A stretch of DNA of 45,637 nt from a virus, in the IMG/VR virus record IMGVR_UViG_3300021197_000388, positions 1 to 45,637 of that record. One strand, given 5' to 3'. The notes under the pieces were generated by a model, which made no database searches, was not told the origin of the DNA, and saw only the letters and a program-made list of their open reading frames with translations. How positions within the stretch are numbered: the stretch's first letter is position 1; each line of letters starts with the position of its first letter. Of the stretch, positions 1 to 5,152 are shown piece after piece. A program made the position numbers and the translations under genes.

Positions 1-1
1 G

Positions 2-739
2 CTTGGTTGGCTCGACCTTGTACAAGCTGACATGGAAGGAGAGGACTACGCCTTCGGGGCTTTTGATTTGTGCTCTGCGGGCTTCGGCGCCCCGCACATC
101 AGGCAACGGCTTTGGTTCGTGGCCGACACCGACGACGCGGGATCACAAGGGCGGTTACATAGGGGGTCGGATACGCAACGGCAAACTCAGCACGGACACG
201 TTGGATGTGGCGGCTCAGTTGGTGGGATGGCCGACGCCGAATGCGACGAACAACGGTCGGGGCGAGGATCCGGACGCGAAGATCAAGCGCGGGATGAACG
301 CGGGGTTAAATCCAGCGGATGCGGCGAGGTTGGCGGGGTGGCCGACGCCCACGGCGAACAACGCGACGAAGGACTGCAATCGGTATCGGGAGGATTTTCA
401 GAACGGGTTGGGGGCGATAGCGTCTCTGACCACGGGGTGGACCACACCATCAGCCTCGGACGGGACGCGGGGCGGCAGTGGGATCACGGCCAAGATGTCG
501 GGAAGCAGTTTGACTCAGATGTCGAAGATGGCGGGGCCGATAAGACTAACGGCTTCTGGGGAGATGTTGACTGGCTTGGATGCAGGGATGGAAAGTGGAG
601 GCCAGTTAGATCCGGCACATTCCCGTTGGTTAATGGGGCTACCTCCCGCGTGGGACGATTGCGCGCCTATGGCAACGCGATCACGGCGCAAGTCGCGCAA
701 GGATTAATTGAAAGTTATATGGAGACAGCAGATGCCTAA
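2..739 (+). CDS. DNA (cytosine-5)-methyltransferase, C-terminal part (5' truncated by window edge)
   Basis: The frame is open from base 2 and ends at the TAA at 737-739, so only the C-terminal part is present. Seen: an early [15 protein letters not shown] stretch, as at motif VIII of phage C5 methylases. A long low-complexity D/G/R/S-rich middle with recurring VADA words occupies the target-recognition region. The end, [19 protein letters not shown] followed by [10 protein letters not shown], matches motifs IX and X. The catalytic PCQ motif would lie upstream of the window. The family transfers a methyl group from S-adenosylmethionine to C5 of cytosine, and phages commonly use it to hide their DNA from host restriction. 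The same DNA is open in a second frame with its own recognisable pattern (3-707). The next gene starts inside its last codons. Confidence 0.85.
   Translation, partial: LGWLDLVQADMEGEDYAFGAFDLCSAGFGAPHIRQRLWFVADTDDAGSQGRLHRGSDTQRQTQHGHVGCGGSVGGMADAECDEQRSGRGSGREDQARDERGVKSSGCGEVGGVADAHGEQRDEGLQSVSGGFSERVGGDSVSDHGVDHTISLGRDAGRQWDHGQDVGKQFDSDVEDGGADKTNGFWGDVDWLGCRDGKWRPVRSGTFPLVNGATSRVGRLRAYGNAITAQVAQGLIESYMETADA
3..707 (+). CDS. Possible overlapping-frame protein inside the methyltransferase gene (WPTP-repeat type)
   Basis: A second long frame, shifted by one base from the methyltransferase, is open from the left edge to the TAA at 705-707. It has features I associate with annotated phage proteins and that are unlikely in random shadow sequence: [15 protein letters not shown] near the start, several GWPTP words at intervals, and [16 protein letters not shown] close to a basic C-terminus. 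GTGGCCGACGCC-like DNA reads VADA in the methylase frame and WPTP in this one. It may be a true dual-coding gene, or a conserved shadow forced by the methylase code. Without codon-substitution data I cannot decide. It lacks a visible start because the window cuts it. Confidence 0.4.
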   Translation: MVGSTLYKLTWKERTTPSGLLICALRASAPRTSGNGFGSWPTPTTRDHKGGYIGGRIRNGKLSTDTLDVAAQLVGWPTPNATNNGRGEDPDAKIKRGMNAGLNPADAARLAGWPTPTANNATKDCNRYREDFQNGLGAIASLTTGWTTPSASDGTRGGSGITAKMSGSSLTQMSKMAGPIRLTASGEMLTGLDAGMESGGQLDPAHSRWLMGLPPAWDDCAPMATRSRRKSRKD

Positions 740-1229
740 TCATTGTTATCAGAGTGTGTTCCTTCACGGCCCGACCCATTTGGTGTCGATGCTTTACGAT
801 GGCCTGACCCAGAACGGTTACAACCCCCATAATGAGGGCCGCGCCTTAAACCCACAATTCTGTCAGTTGGTTTGTCCGATGCCGTTTGAGGTGTGGGCCC
901 ACGAGGAGAGGCGTCCTGATCAACTCATGCCTGACTGGTACGAGTGGCGTGTTGAGAACTGGGGTACGAAGTGGGATGTCTGCGAGGTTGAGATTGACGA
1001 AGAGGGTCTTGAGTATTCGGACGATACATACCCTAACGGCCCCGTTGCGTGGTTCTCGTTCCGCTGTTGGACGGCATGGGGTGCGCCTATTCCGGTGTGG
1101 GATAGGTTGCATGCGATGGGCATCGAGGTTCAAGCGGATTATCATGACGAGGGTGGGATGTTTGAGGGTGAGTATCATCACGGCGAGGATCGTTCGTGGG
1201 ATCCACAGGTAGAGGAGGAGTGTGCGTAA
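732..1229 (+). CDS. Api92-like (YubB/DUF1281-type) ferredoxin-fold protein
   Basis: This is a 165-residue protein starting at ATG 732, which overlaps the end of the methyltransferase gene and follows GGAGACAG. An upstream TTG at 708 is a less likely start. It opens with [14 protein letters not shown] and ends with a W-T-AWG-PIPVWDRL segment followed by ADYHDEGGMFEGEY. This layout is typical of the Api92/YubB-like family found in plasmids and phages, predicted to have a ferredoxin-like fold. The biochemical role of the family is unknown. Position beside a methylase suggests an accessory or anti-defence gene, but that is inference. Confidence 0.7.
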   Translation: MPNHCYQSVFLHGPTHLVSMLYDGLTQNGYNPHNEGRALNPQFCQLVCPMPFEVWAHEERRPDQLMPDWYEWRVENWGTKWDVCEVEIDEEGLEYSDDTYPNGPVAWFSFRCWTAWGAPIPVWDRLHAMGIEVQADYHDEGGMFEGEYHHGEDRSWDPQVEEECA

Positions 1230-1297
1230 TGACGAGTAGTGAGTTGGAAGAAATGTTGGATGAAATCTTTAGAAAAGTTTTTGGAAAGGACTGGTAG
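1229..1297 (+). CDS. Very small ORF, 22 residues
   Basis: The ATG at 1229 overlaps the TAA of the preceding gene (TAATG), the same coupling used by most genes here. An AGAGGAGG run about 10 bases upstream would serve as its ribosome site. The product is acidic-amphipathic at first (SSELEEMLDEIF) and ends in KDW. It is too short to assign. It may be a leader or coupling peptide. Confidence 0.35.
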   Translation: MTSSELEEMLDEIFRKVFGKDW

Positions 1298-1298
1298 G

Positions 1299-1400
1299 AT
1301 GGATAATAGGGTTTGCATGTTTTACGTCGCTGATCGTTTAGATGATATTATAAACGGCGAGGATCCTAAAAAGTTTAGGATTGTGAAAAAAAGTTCTTGA
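1299..1400 (+). CDS. Small ORF, 33 residues
   Basis: ATG 1299 follows the TAG of the previous small ORF by one base, with GGAAAGGA just upstream. It encodes 33 residues with a hydrophobic/aromatic start (VCMFYVAD) and a lysine-rich end. No family is recognised. Close coupling and a ribosome site support translation, but length leaves doubt. Confidence 0.4.
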   Translation: MDNRVCMFYVADRLDDIINGEDPKKFRIVKKSS

Positions 1401-1466
1401 CTAACGCGCAGAGCGCATGTCACAAACAAGTTACTATCAACTAGAAGCCAAGTAAGGAGAAAACAC
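1401..1466 (+). promoter_or_regulatory. Leader of the Cas7-like gene with small palindrome
   Basis: These 66 untranslated bases contain an 11-base inverted repeat, GCGC-AGA-GCGC, at 1406-1416, and a strong ribosome site AAGGAG near 1454 before ATG 1467. A TTGACT hexamer sits at 1397-1402 but I see no -10 at proper spacing, so no promoter is claimed. The final leader bases (AAGGAGAAAA) closely match those in front of the gene at 2677, on the other side of the pentamer array. Confidence 0.3.
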
Positions 1467-2243
1467 ATGGCAACGAAGAAAGCACCACAAGAGTCTGCAT
1501 TGGAAATTCAACCATTGAAGCAGGGTCGCGTTAAACTTCGGATGATGGGCACTACCCCGTTGTATTTCAACAGCATGAGCAGCAAGGCTATGCGTGATTT
1601 GTTGATTGGTGGGGGTCGCAAGACTGCGGCGCAGAAGAAAGAGATCAAGCACAATCCTGAGCAGGAGTTTCGTGATTCGGTTTACAAGAAGTCTTTTGGG
1701 GATACGTTGTTATGTTTCCCTGCTCCAGGGGTCAAGGGCGCGATGGCTACGGCTGCGTTGGAGACTGATGGTATTACGAAGACGAGTGTGCAGCGGTTGA
1801 TTTTTTTACCTCAGACGCATGTTCAGATATGGGGCAAGCCTCAGTTGAAGATTGACATGGTTCGCTCTGCGGACATGAACAAGACGCCAGACATGCGGAC
1901 GCGGGCTTACTTGCCTCGTTGGTGTGCGGAGGTTGACATTGCGTATGTTCAGCCGACGTTGAGTGCGTATTCGATTGTGTCGTTGTTGACGAATGCGGGA
2001 TCGATTGTTGGGATTGGAGACTTCCGACAGGAGAAGGGCCGAGGATCGTTTGGCACGTTCCAAGTTCTGACTGAGGACAGCATGGGTTCATTTCAGAGTG
2101 AGTGGGATGAGTTGATGTTGGAGGATCGAGCGGTTCAGCAGGATGCGATGGACAACCCTGTGTTTGCGGATGAGCAGACTGAGGAGTTGATGCAGTTCAT
2201 GGCGGAGGAGAGATCCCGCCGTGATATTACTTTAGTTGCGTAA
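1467..2243 (+). CDS. Cas7/RAMP-like phage protein
   Basis: This 258-residue protein belongs to a family I recognise from phage genomes but cannot name. Seen: an N-terminal strand with VKLRMMGTTPLYF (about 22-34), then FPAPGVKGAM (84-93), which resembles the PGSSLKGALR helix motif of RAMP proteins. A glycine-rich segment VGIGDFRQEKGRGSFGTF (181-198) resembles the G-rich loop after the last strand of the RAMP/Cas7 fold. RAMP proteins bind RNA and Cas7 polymerises along CRISPR RNA, but no CRISPR array or other cas gene is visible here. A hairpin and the 370-base pentanucleotide array follow directly downstream on the same strand. Inference: the protein binds the array transcript or the array DNA. 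The fold call rests on motifs only. Confidence 0.6.
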   Translation: MATKKAPQESALEIQPLKQGRVKLRMMGTTPLYFNSMSSKAMRDLLIGGGRKTAAQKKEIKHNPEQEFRDSVYKKSFGDTLLCFPAPGVKGAMATAALETDGITKTSVQRLIFLPQTHVQIWGKPQLKIDMVRSADMNKTPDMRTRAYLPRWCAEVDIAYVQPTLSAYSIVSLLTNAGSIVGIGDFRQEKGRGSFGTFQVLTEDSMGSFQSEWDELMLEDRAVQQDAMDNPVFADEQTEELMQFMAEERSRRDITLVA

Positions 2244-2251
2244 GAAGGATC

Positions 2252-2268
2252 GGGGGCCGCGAGCCCCC
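2252..2268 (+). terminator. GC-rich hairpin between the Cas7-like gene and the pentamer array
   Basis: GGGGGC and GCCCCC pair as six G-C base pairs around a CGCGA loop, nine bases after the stop codon. There is no U-run after it (ATCCATTTGG follows), so it is at best a weak intrinsic terminator. It could instead be the 5' cap, processing site or stabilising hairpin of an RNA covering the array. Confidence 0.4.
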
Positions 2269-2276
2269 ATCCATTT

Positions 2277-2647
2277 GGTCAAGGTTACACGGTCTGGGTG
2301 AGGTGCGGTCGAGCACGTTCGGTTAGGGCGGGGTACGGTCCGGTTGGGTCAGGCGGTCGGGGCGAGATCCGGTTAGATATGTTTCGGTTTGTTGCGGTAT
2401 GTTCAGGCGGTCGAGGTCTGGTGCGATGAGGGCTGACGCGGTGCGGTTGGGCTTGGAGTGGTTGGTTCAGGCGGTCACGGTGGTTTAGTTCGGGTTGGGC
2501 GTGGTAGTTCAGGTAAGGTAAGGCGGTCTAGGTTGGGTACGGCGGTGTGTGTCGGGTTGCGTTGGGTCAAGGTTTGTTAAGGCGGTCGAGGCGCGGTATG
2601 ACGAGTTACGTTGCGGTCAGTCGGGTTGCGGTTACGGTACGGCGGTC
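2277..2647 (+). repeat. Degenerate pentanucleotide array (GNTNN type) punctuated by six GGCGGTC words
   Basis: A non-coding, G/T-rich, A/C-poor tract in which G recurs every five bases. In the two cleanest blocks (2361-2405 and 2415-2469) all 20 consecutive pentamers begin with G, and 15 of 20 have T third (for example GGTTA GATAT GTTTC). The other positions vary, so this is a patterned sequence and not a simple tandem copy. Six exact GGCGGTC words lie at 2352, 2406, 2470, 2522, 2581 and 2641, spaced 54, 64, 52, 59 and 60 bases. After each word two bases reset the pentamer phase. A few 4- or 6-base steps occur (for example 2479-2482, 2503-2506, 2630-2635). No long ORF crosses 2244-2610 on either strand. 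It lies between the Cas7-like gene and the gene at 2677. Function unknown: ncRNA guide or scaffold, or a DNA binding array or origin. Confidence 0.85.
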
Positions 2648-2676
2648 AATTAAACAGCTATATAAGGAGAAAAGAA

Positions 2677-3174
2677 ATGGCTGGTTTTCCAAAGAAAGAA
2701 CGTCAAAGAATTATTGACGAATATCTAGCGGCATCTGGGAACAACATGTTTGTTCCGCATGAGTTTGTGGATTGGTTGGGTGGACAGCCTGAGCATGAGG
2801 CATATGATTGGTTCTATGGTATGAATGATGCGGAAGCTGCGCGTCAACATCGGATCCAGTTGGCTCGTCAGATGGCGAGTGGTCTAAGGATCGTGGTTCA
2901 AGACACGACGACCAATGATCAGGTGGTTAGTTTATCGGTTCGTGAGTACCCTACGTTCATCAGTCCTGTGAGTTTACGCAAGAGTGGTGGAGGGTATGAG
3001 CGGTTTGATCCTGAGAGCAGTGATGCTCAACAAGAATTACGCAGACAGGCGGCGACGGCTATGGCATCTTGGTTATCAAGATATCGTGGGTGTGCTGAGA
3101 ACATCGGTTTGGACATGGGTCCTTTGGAGGACATTGCTCAGACGTTGCGGGGTGTTAAGGAGGAAGTTGCGTGA
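2677..3174 (+). CDS. Conserved phage protein of unknown function, downstream of the pentamer array
   Basis: A 165-residue protein. ATG 2677 is chosen because ATAAGGAGAAAAGAA lies just upstream. A longer frame starting at 2611 would run into the array and has no ribosome site. Seen: an amphipathic N-terminal helix (KKERQRIIDEYLAASG), then FVPHEFVDWLGGQPEHEAYDWFYG, then a basic helical stretch around RQHRIQLARQMASGLRI and a helical end. I have an impression that proteins of this look occur in related mobile elements, but I cannot assign a function. Its leader resembles that of the Cas7-like gene, so the two may be co-regulated partners around the array. Confidence 0.7.
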   Translation: MAGFPKKERQRIIDEYLAASGNNMFVPHEFVDWLGGQPEHEAYDWFYGMNDAEAARQHRIQLARQMASGLRIVVQDTTTNDQVVSLSVREYPTFISPVSLRKSGGGYERFDPESSDAQQELRRQAATAMASWLSRYRGCAENIGLDMGPLEDIAQTLRGVKEEVA

Positions 3175-3362
3175 TGGGTGATCAGGAGCTAACTAAGTTT
3201 CAGGCGGCGCAGTTGCGTTGGCTGAAACGTCAAGTCGATGCGTTGCAGGAGGAGCGTTACCGTTCAGACGCAAGGCCCAATGTGCAACGTGAATTGTTTG
3301 CGGCTCGTGAGGAGTTGGATACATATGTTACGAACCTTCGGGAGATTGGTAAGCAGATATGA
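3174..3362 (+). CDS. Small coiled-coil protein
   Basis: A 62-residue, charged, mostly helical protein. ATG 3174 shares its A with the preceding TGA stop (TGATG), so translation is coupled. Heptad-like hydrophobics in LRWLKRQVDALQEER and LDTYVTNLREIGKQI suggest a short coiled coil. No family recognised. Confidence 0.6.
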   Translation: MGDQELTKFQAAQLRWLKRQVDALQEERYRSDARPNVQRELFAAREELDTYVTNLREIGKQI

Positions 3363-3706
3363 ACACATACAAGCGTGATAAGTACGAGGATATTTATCGT
3401 CAGGCGTGGTTGGCTCAGAACATCAAAGACAAGGCGGACAATCCGCGTTGGAACGGTGGGATAAGCAACAGTGCGTTGAACGGATTCACGAAGCATACGT
3501 CTGTGAACAAGGGCGGGCGTCCGAAGTTGGAGTTATCCAAAGTTGCTTCGGTATTAAACAATTTGTTGCATCGGGAGATTAGTTTGAACGATGCTGCGGA
3601 TATTATGGGCACAACGGTCAAGTCGCTGCGCCAGATTAAATCGCGTTACAATTTACCGAGGAGCGAGGATGAAAAGTTTTCTGACGTACATTCCGACGCG
3701 GATTAA
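3359..3706 (+). CDS. Putative helix-turn-helix protein
   Basis: A 115-residue basic protein whose ATG overlaps the previous stop as ATGA. The C-terminal half has GGRPKLELSKVASVLNNLL, followed by SLNDAADIMGTTVKSLRQIK, which reads as an HTH: a helix, a turn at MGTT, then a recognition helix. This suggests a DNA-binding regulator or homing-type HTH accessory. The N-terminal part (NTYKRDKYEDIYRQAW) is unassigned. The function is a structural guess. Confidence 0.55.
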   Translation: MNTYKRDKYEDIYRQAWLAQNIKDKADNPRWNGGISNSALNGFTKHTSVNKGGRPKLELSKVASVLNNLLHREISLNDAADIMGTTVKSLRQIKSRYNLPRSEDEKFSDVHSDAD

Positions 3707-3839
3707 AGAACTGAACCAAGAGATCGACGATATACTGTGGGAAGACACCGCAGATCCGAGGATCGAGCAGTTGGTAGAAGAACTCAATTATTTAAAGATC
3801 CAAGAAGAGAAGGGAATTATTTATGAGCCGAAATTCTAG
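3669..3839 (+). CDS. Small acidic protein of unknown function
   Basis: A 56-residue product starting at ATG 3669, inside the last 38 bases of the upstream gene, with GAGGAGCGAGG as ribosome site. It is helical and acidic (IKELNQEIDDILWED, IEQLVEELNYLKIQEE). No family recognised. It overlaps the next gene by 17 bases. Confidence 0.55.
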   Translation: MKSFLTYIPTRIKELNQEIDDILWEDTADPRIEQLVEELNYLKIQEEKGIIYEPKF

Positions 3840-4326
3840 AAGGGATGAGCGGGAGTTGGTGATTACGAACACAATTCCGGGGGCTGCGTTTGGAAGATGT
3901 CTTGTTAAGAACCAAGATGTTTACATACCCAATCGCATGATGACTGAGATATCGGTTGGTTTAGATAAGGGGGATTACATAGGCGCGGTGGTTGTGCCTA
4001 GTACAGCGGGCAAGGCTTGTCGTTTAGAGGCGATTAGTTTGTTTGAGTTGGATTCGGAGGTAGAGGAGGAGCCCGCAGAACCGGAGGTGCCTTTGCAGGA
4101 CCGAGTGCTTTCGTTGTTGGAAGAAGAACCCGAGGAATATTATACGGTCAACGAGATCATGAGTTGTTTGGAGTTGGACATTGGTCACAACGAGGTTTTG
4201 TATGCTTGCGAGGGGCTGCATACGGTGGGCGCTATATGCAAGGCTTCTGTTTGGGCTCCGAACTATACGAAGAAAGCTACGTTTCTTTTGTATGCCAAGA
4301 ACCTTTCAGCATTTGCGGAGGAGTAG
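3823..4326 (+). CDS. Two-domain protein: beta-barrel-like N-terminus plus winged-helix-like C-terminus
   Basis: A 167-residue protein starting at ATG 3823 within the previous gene. Residues about 10-65 (VITNTIPGAAFGRCLVK, then DVYIPNRM, GDYIGAVVVP and CRLEAI) alternate strands and turns like a small OB or cold-shock-like barrel. They line up with the whole of the next protein. An acidic linker (EVEEEPAEPEVP) leads to a C-terminal region, LLEEEPEEYYTVNEIMSCLEL and later VGAICKASVW, that reads as a winged helix. Inference: a nucleic-acid-binding protein. No named family is recognised. Confidence 0.55.
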   Translation: MSRNSRRDERELVITNTIPGAAFGRCLVKNQDVYIPNRMMTEISVGLDKGDYIGAVVVPSTAGKACRLEAISLFELDSEVEEEPAEPEVPLQDRVLSLLEEEPEEYYTVNEIMSCLELDIGHNEVLYACEGLHTVGAICKASVWAPNYTKKATFLLYAKNLSAFAEE

Positions 4327-4331
4327 ATTTA

Positions 4332-4580
4332 ATGACTTATGAAACGAAGACGAAGTTTCAGTCGGAAGAGATGGTTGTTTTGATAGAGGACATAACGCAT
4401 TCCGACAGTGCGTTTGGAGTGAATGAAGATGGTGACGGGGTGTTCTTTGGCACCAGGATTGTTGAGAAGATGGATCTTGAACCTGGAGACGAGGTTACGG
4501 CGCATTGCATTCCTAATTATGTGGACAAGCGGGACGAGATTCCTTGGCGCTGTATAAAGATTACTGGCAAGAACGATTAG
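4332..4580 (+). CDS. Small beta-barrel-like protein, paralogue of the preceding N-terminal domain
   Basis: An 82-residue protein. ATG 4332 follows GGAGG of the upstream stop region; an in-frame opening from 4164 lies wholly inside the upstream gene and is rejected. The pattern VVLIEDITHSDSAFG, GDGVFFGTRI, LEPGDEVTAHCIPN, PWRCIKI parallels the N-terminal domain of the gene just before it, with the same order of AFG, D-V-x-x-P/T-R, GD and VP/IPN elements. This suggests tandem duplication of a small OB-like domain with a winged helix lost or gained. Function unknown. Confidence 0.6.
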   Translation: MTYETKTKFQSEEMVVLIEDITHSDSAFGVNEDGDGVFFGTRIVEKMDLEPGDEVTAHCIPNYVDKRDEIPWRCIKITGKND

Positions 4581-4591
4581 GTTGCATGTTT

Positions 4592-4628
4592 TCCTCCAGT
4601 AGTGTAGGAGTTACGCACAACTGGAGGA
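4592..4628 (+). promoter_or_regulatory. Inverted repeat covering the ribosome site of the RHH gene
   Basis: TCCTCCAGT (4592-4600) and ACTGGAGGA (4620-4628) are perfect complements separated by 19 bases. The right arm contains the GGAGGA ribosome site of the gene starting at 4635. The pair could form an RNA hairpin hiding that site, or be a dyad operator for the ribbon-helix-helix product. Both readings imply feedback control. Confidence 0.55.
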
Positions 4629-4634
4629 CAACCT

Positions 4635-4805
4635 ATGGCTCGTAAGAAGATGAAAGAGAAAGACAAGCAACAGTTTCAGAATGTTGGCTTGATCAAAGAG
4701 GACCACGACCTGCTTCGCAAGTTAGCGGACGCAGAGCAGCGGTCCATGGCGCGGCAATTATCTGTATTGATTAGAAAAGCTATTGCTGAATTAGAGGCGG
4801 CTTGA
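4635..4805 (+). CDS. Ribbon-helix-helix (Arc/CopG-like) DNA-binding protein
   Basis: 56 residues. A basic N-terminus (MARKKMKEKDKQ) is followed by FQNVGLIKEDHDLLRKLAD, which fits the RHH strand and first helix. Then RSMARQLSVLIRKAIAEL fits the turn and second helix. Proteins of this size are usually dimeric repressors that insert the strand in the DNA major groove. It is the last plus-strand gene before an intrinsic terminator, and its ribosome site is inside an inverted repeat. Confidence 0.7.
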   Translation: MARKKMKEKDKQQFQNVGLIKEDHDLLRKLADAEQRSMARQLSVLIRKAIAELEAA

Positions 4806-4863
4806 TATAGTTTTATTACTGCTCGATAGGCCCACGCCTGTGGCCTTATCTGCCCTCATAACT

Positions 4864-4913
4864 AACCCCGACCCGGCTAGGATTCGCACTGCAACGGTTG
4901 GGGTTATTTTTTT
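4864..4913 (+). terminator. Intrinsic terminator ending the first plus-strand operon
   Basis: AACCCCGACC (4864-4873) pairs with GGTTGGGGTT (4896-4905), with one G-T wobble, and is followed by ATTTTTTT on the plus strand. The T-run side overlaps the stop codon (4904-4906) of the convergent minus-strand gene. No T-run lies on the other side, so it acts on plus-strand transcription only. A second small hairpin (AGGCC...GGCCT) lies upstream around 4828-4846. Confidence 0.75.
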
Positions 4914-5152
4914 GCCTCATTAGATTTGCCTTTTTTCCCTGCGATTTGGTAGTCCTTTTCTTTGGAGTACCCGCGGATTTGTGTGACGTTGGTGTATGAT
5001 TTATTCATACCTTTGAGCAGGGCTTTTGCTACGTCATCCTCTAGGCCTGTTTGTTCGGCAAGGACCTTGGCCCCTGTGTCGAGGGTCCGAAGTCCTTTCT
5101 TATAGTCCACCATGGTTTCGATTATTTCATCGTGGGTTTTAGACTTAGCCAT
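4904..5152 (-). CDS. Small lysine-rich protein downstream of the SNF2 helicase
   Basis: An 82-residue basic protein whose start lies 31 bases inside the helicase gene, so the two are co-translated. Seen: HDEIIETMVDYKKGLRTLDTGA, then LEDDVAKALLKGMNK, and a lysine-rich tail ending AGKKGKSNEAKK. No family recognised. Inference: a partner or regulator of the helicase, from operon position only. Confidence 0.6.
   Translation of the reverse strand: MAKSKTHDEIIETMVDYKKGLRTLDTGAKVLAEQTGLEDDVAKALLKGMNKSYTNVTQIRGYSKEKDYQIAGKKGKSNEAKK

Noticed and set aside
1397-1402. TTGACT as a -35 promoter box for the Cas7-like gene
   Set aside because: No -10 hexamer at 16-18 bases; the best AT-rich hexamer is about 29 bases away.
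2277-2647. CRISPR array
   Set aside because: The conserved word is only 7 bases, not dyad-like, and the intervals have a five-base pattern instead of unrelated spacers. No cas1, cas2 or effector genes are present.
2611-2676. Upstream extension of the gene at 2677 into the array
   Set aside because: No ribosome site there, and the extension would translate the repeat region. ATG 2677 has a strong ribosome site.
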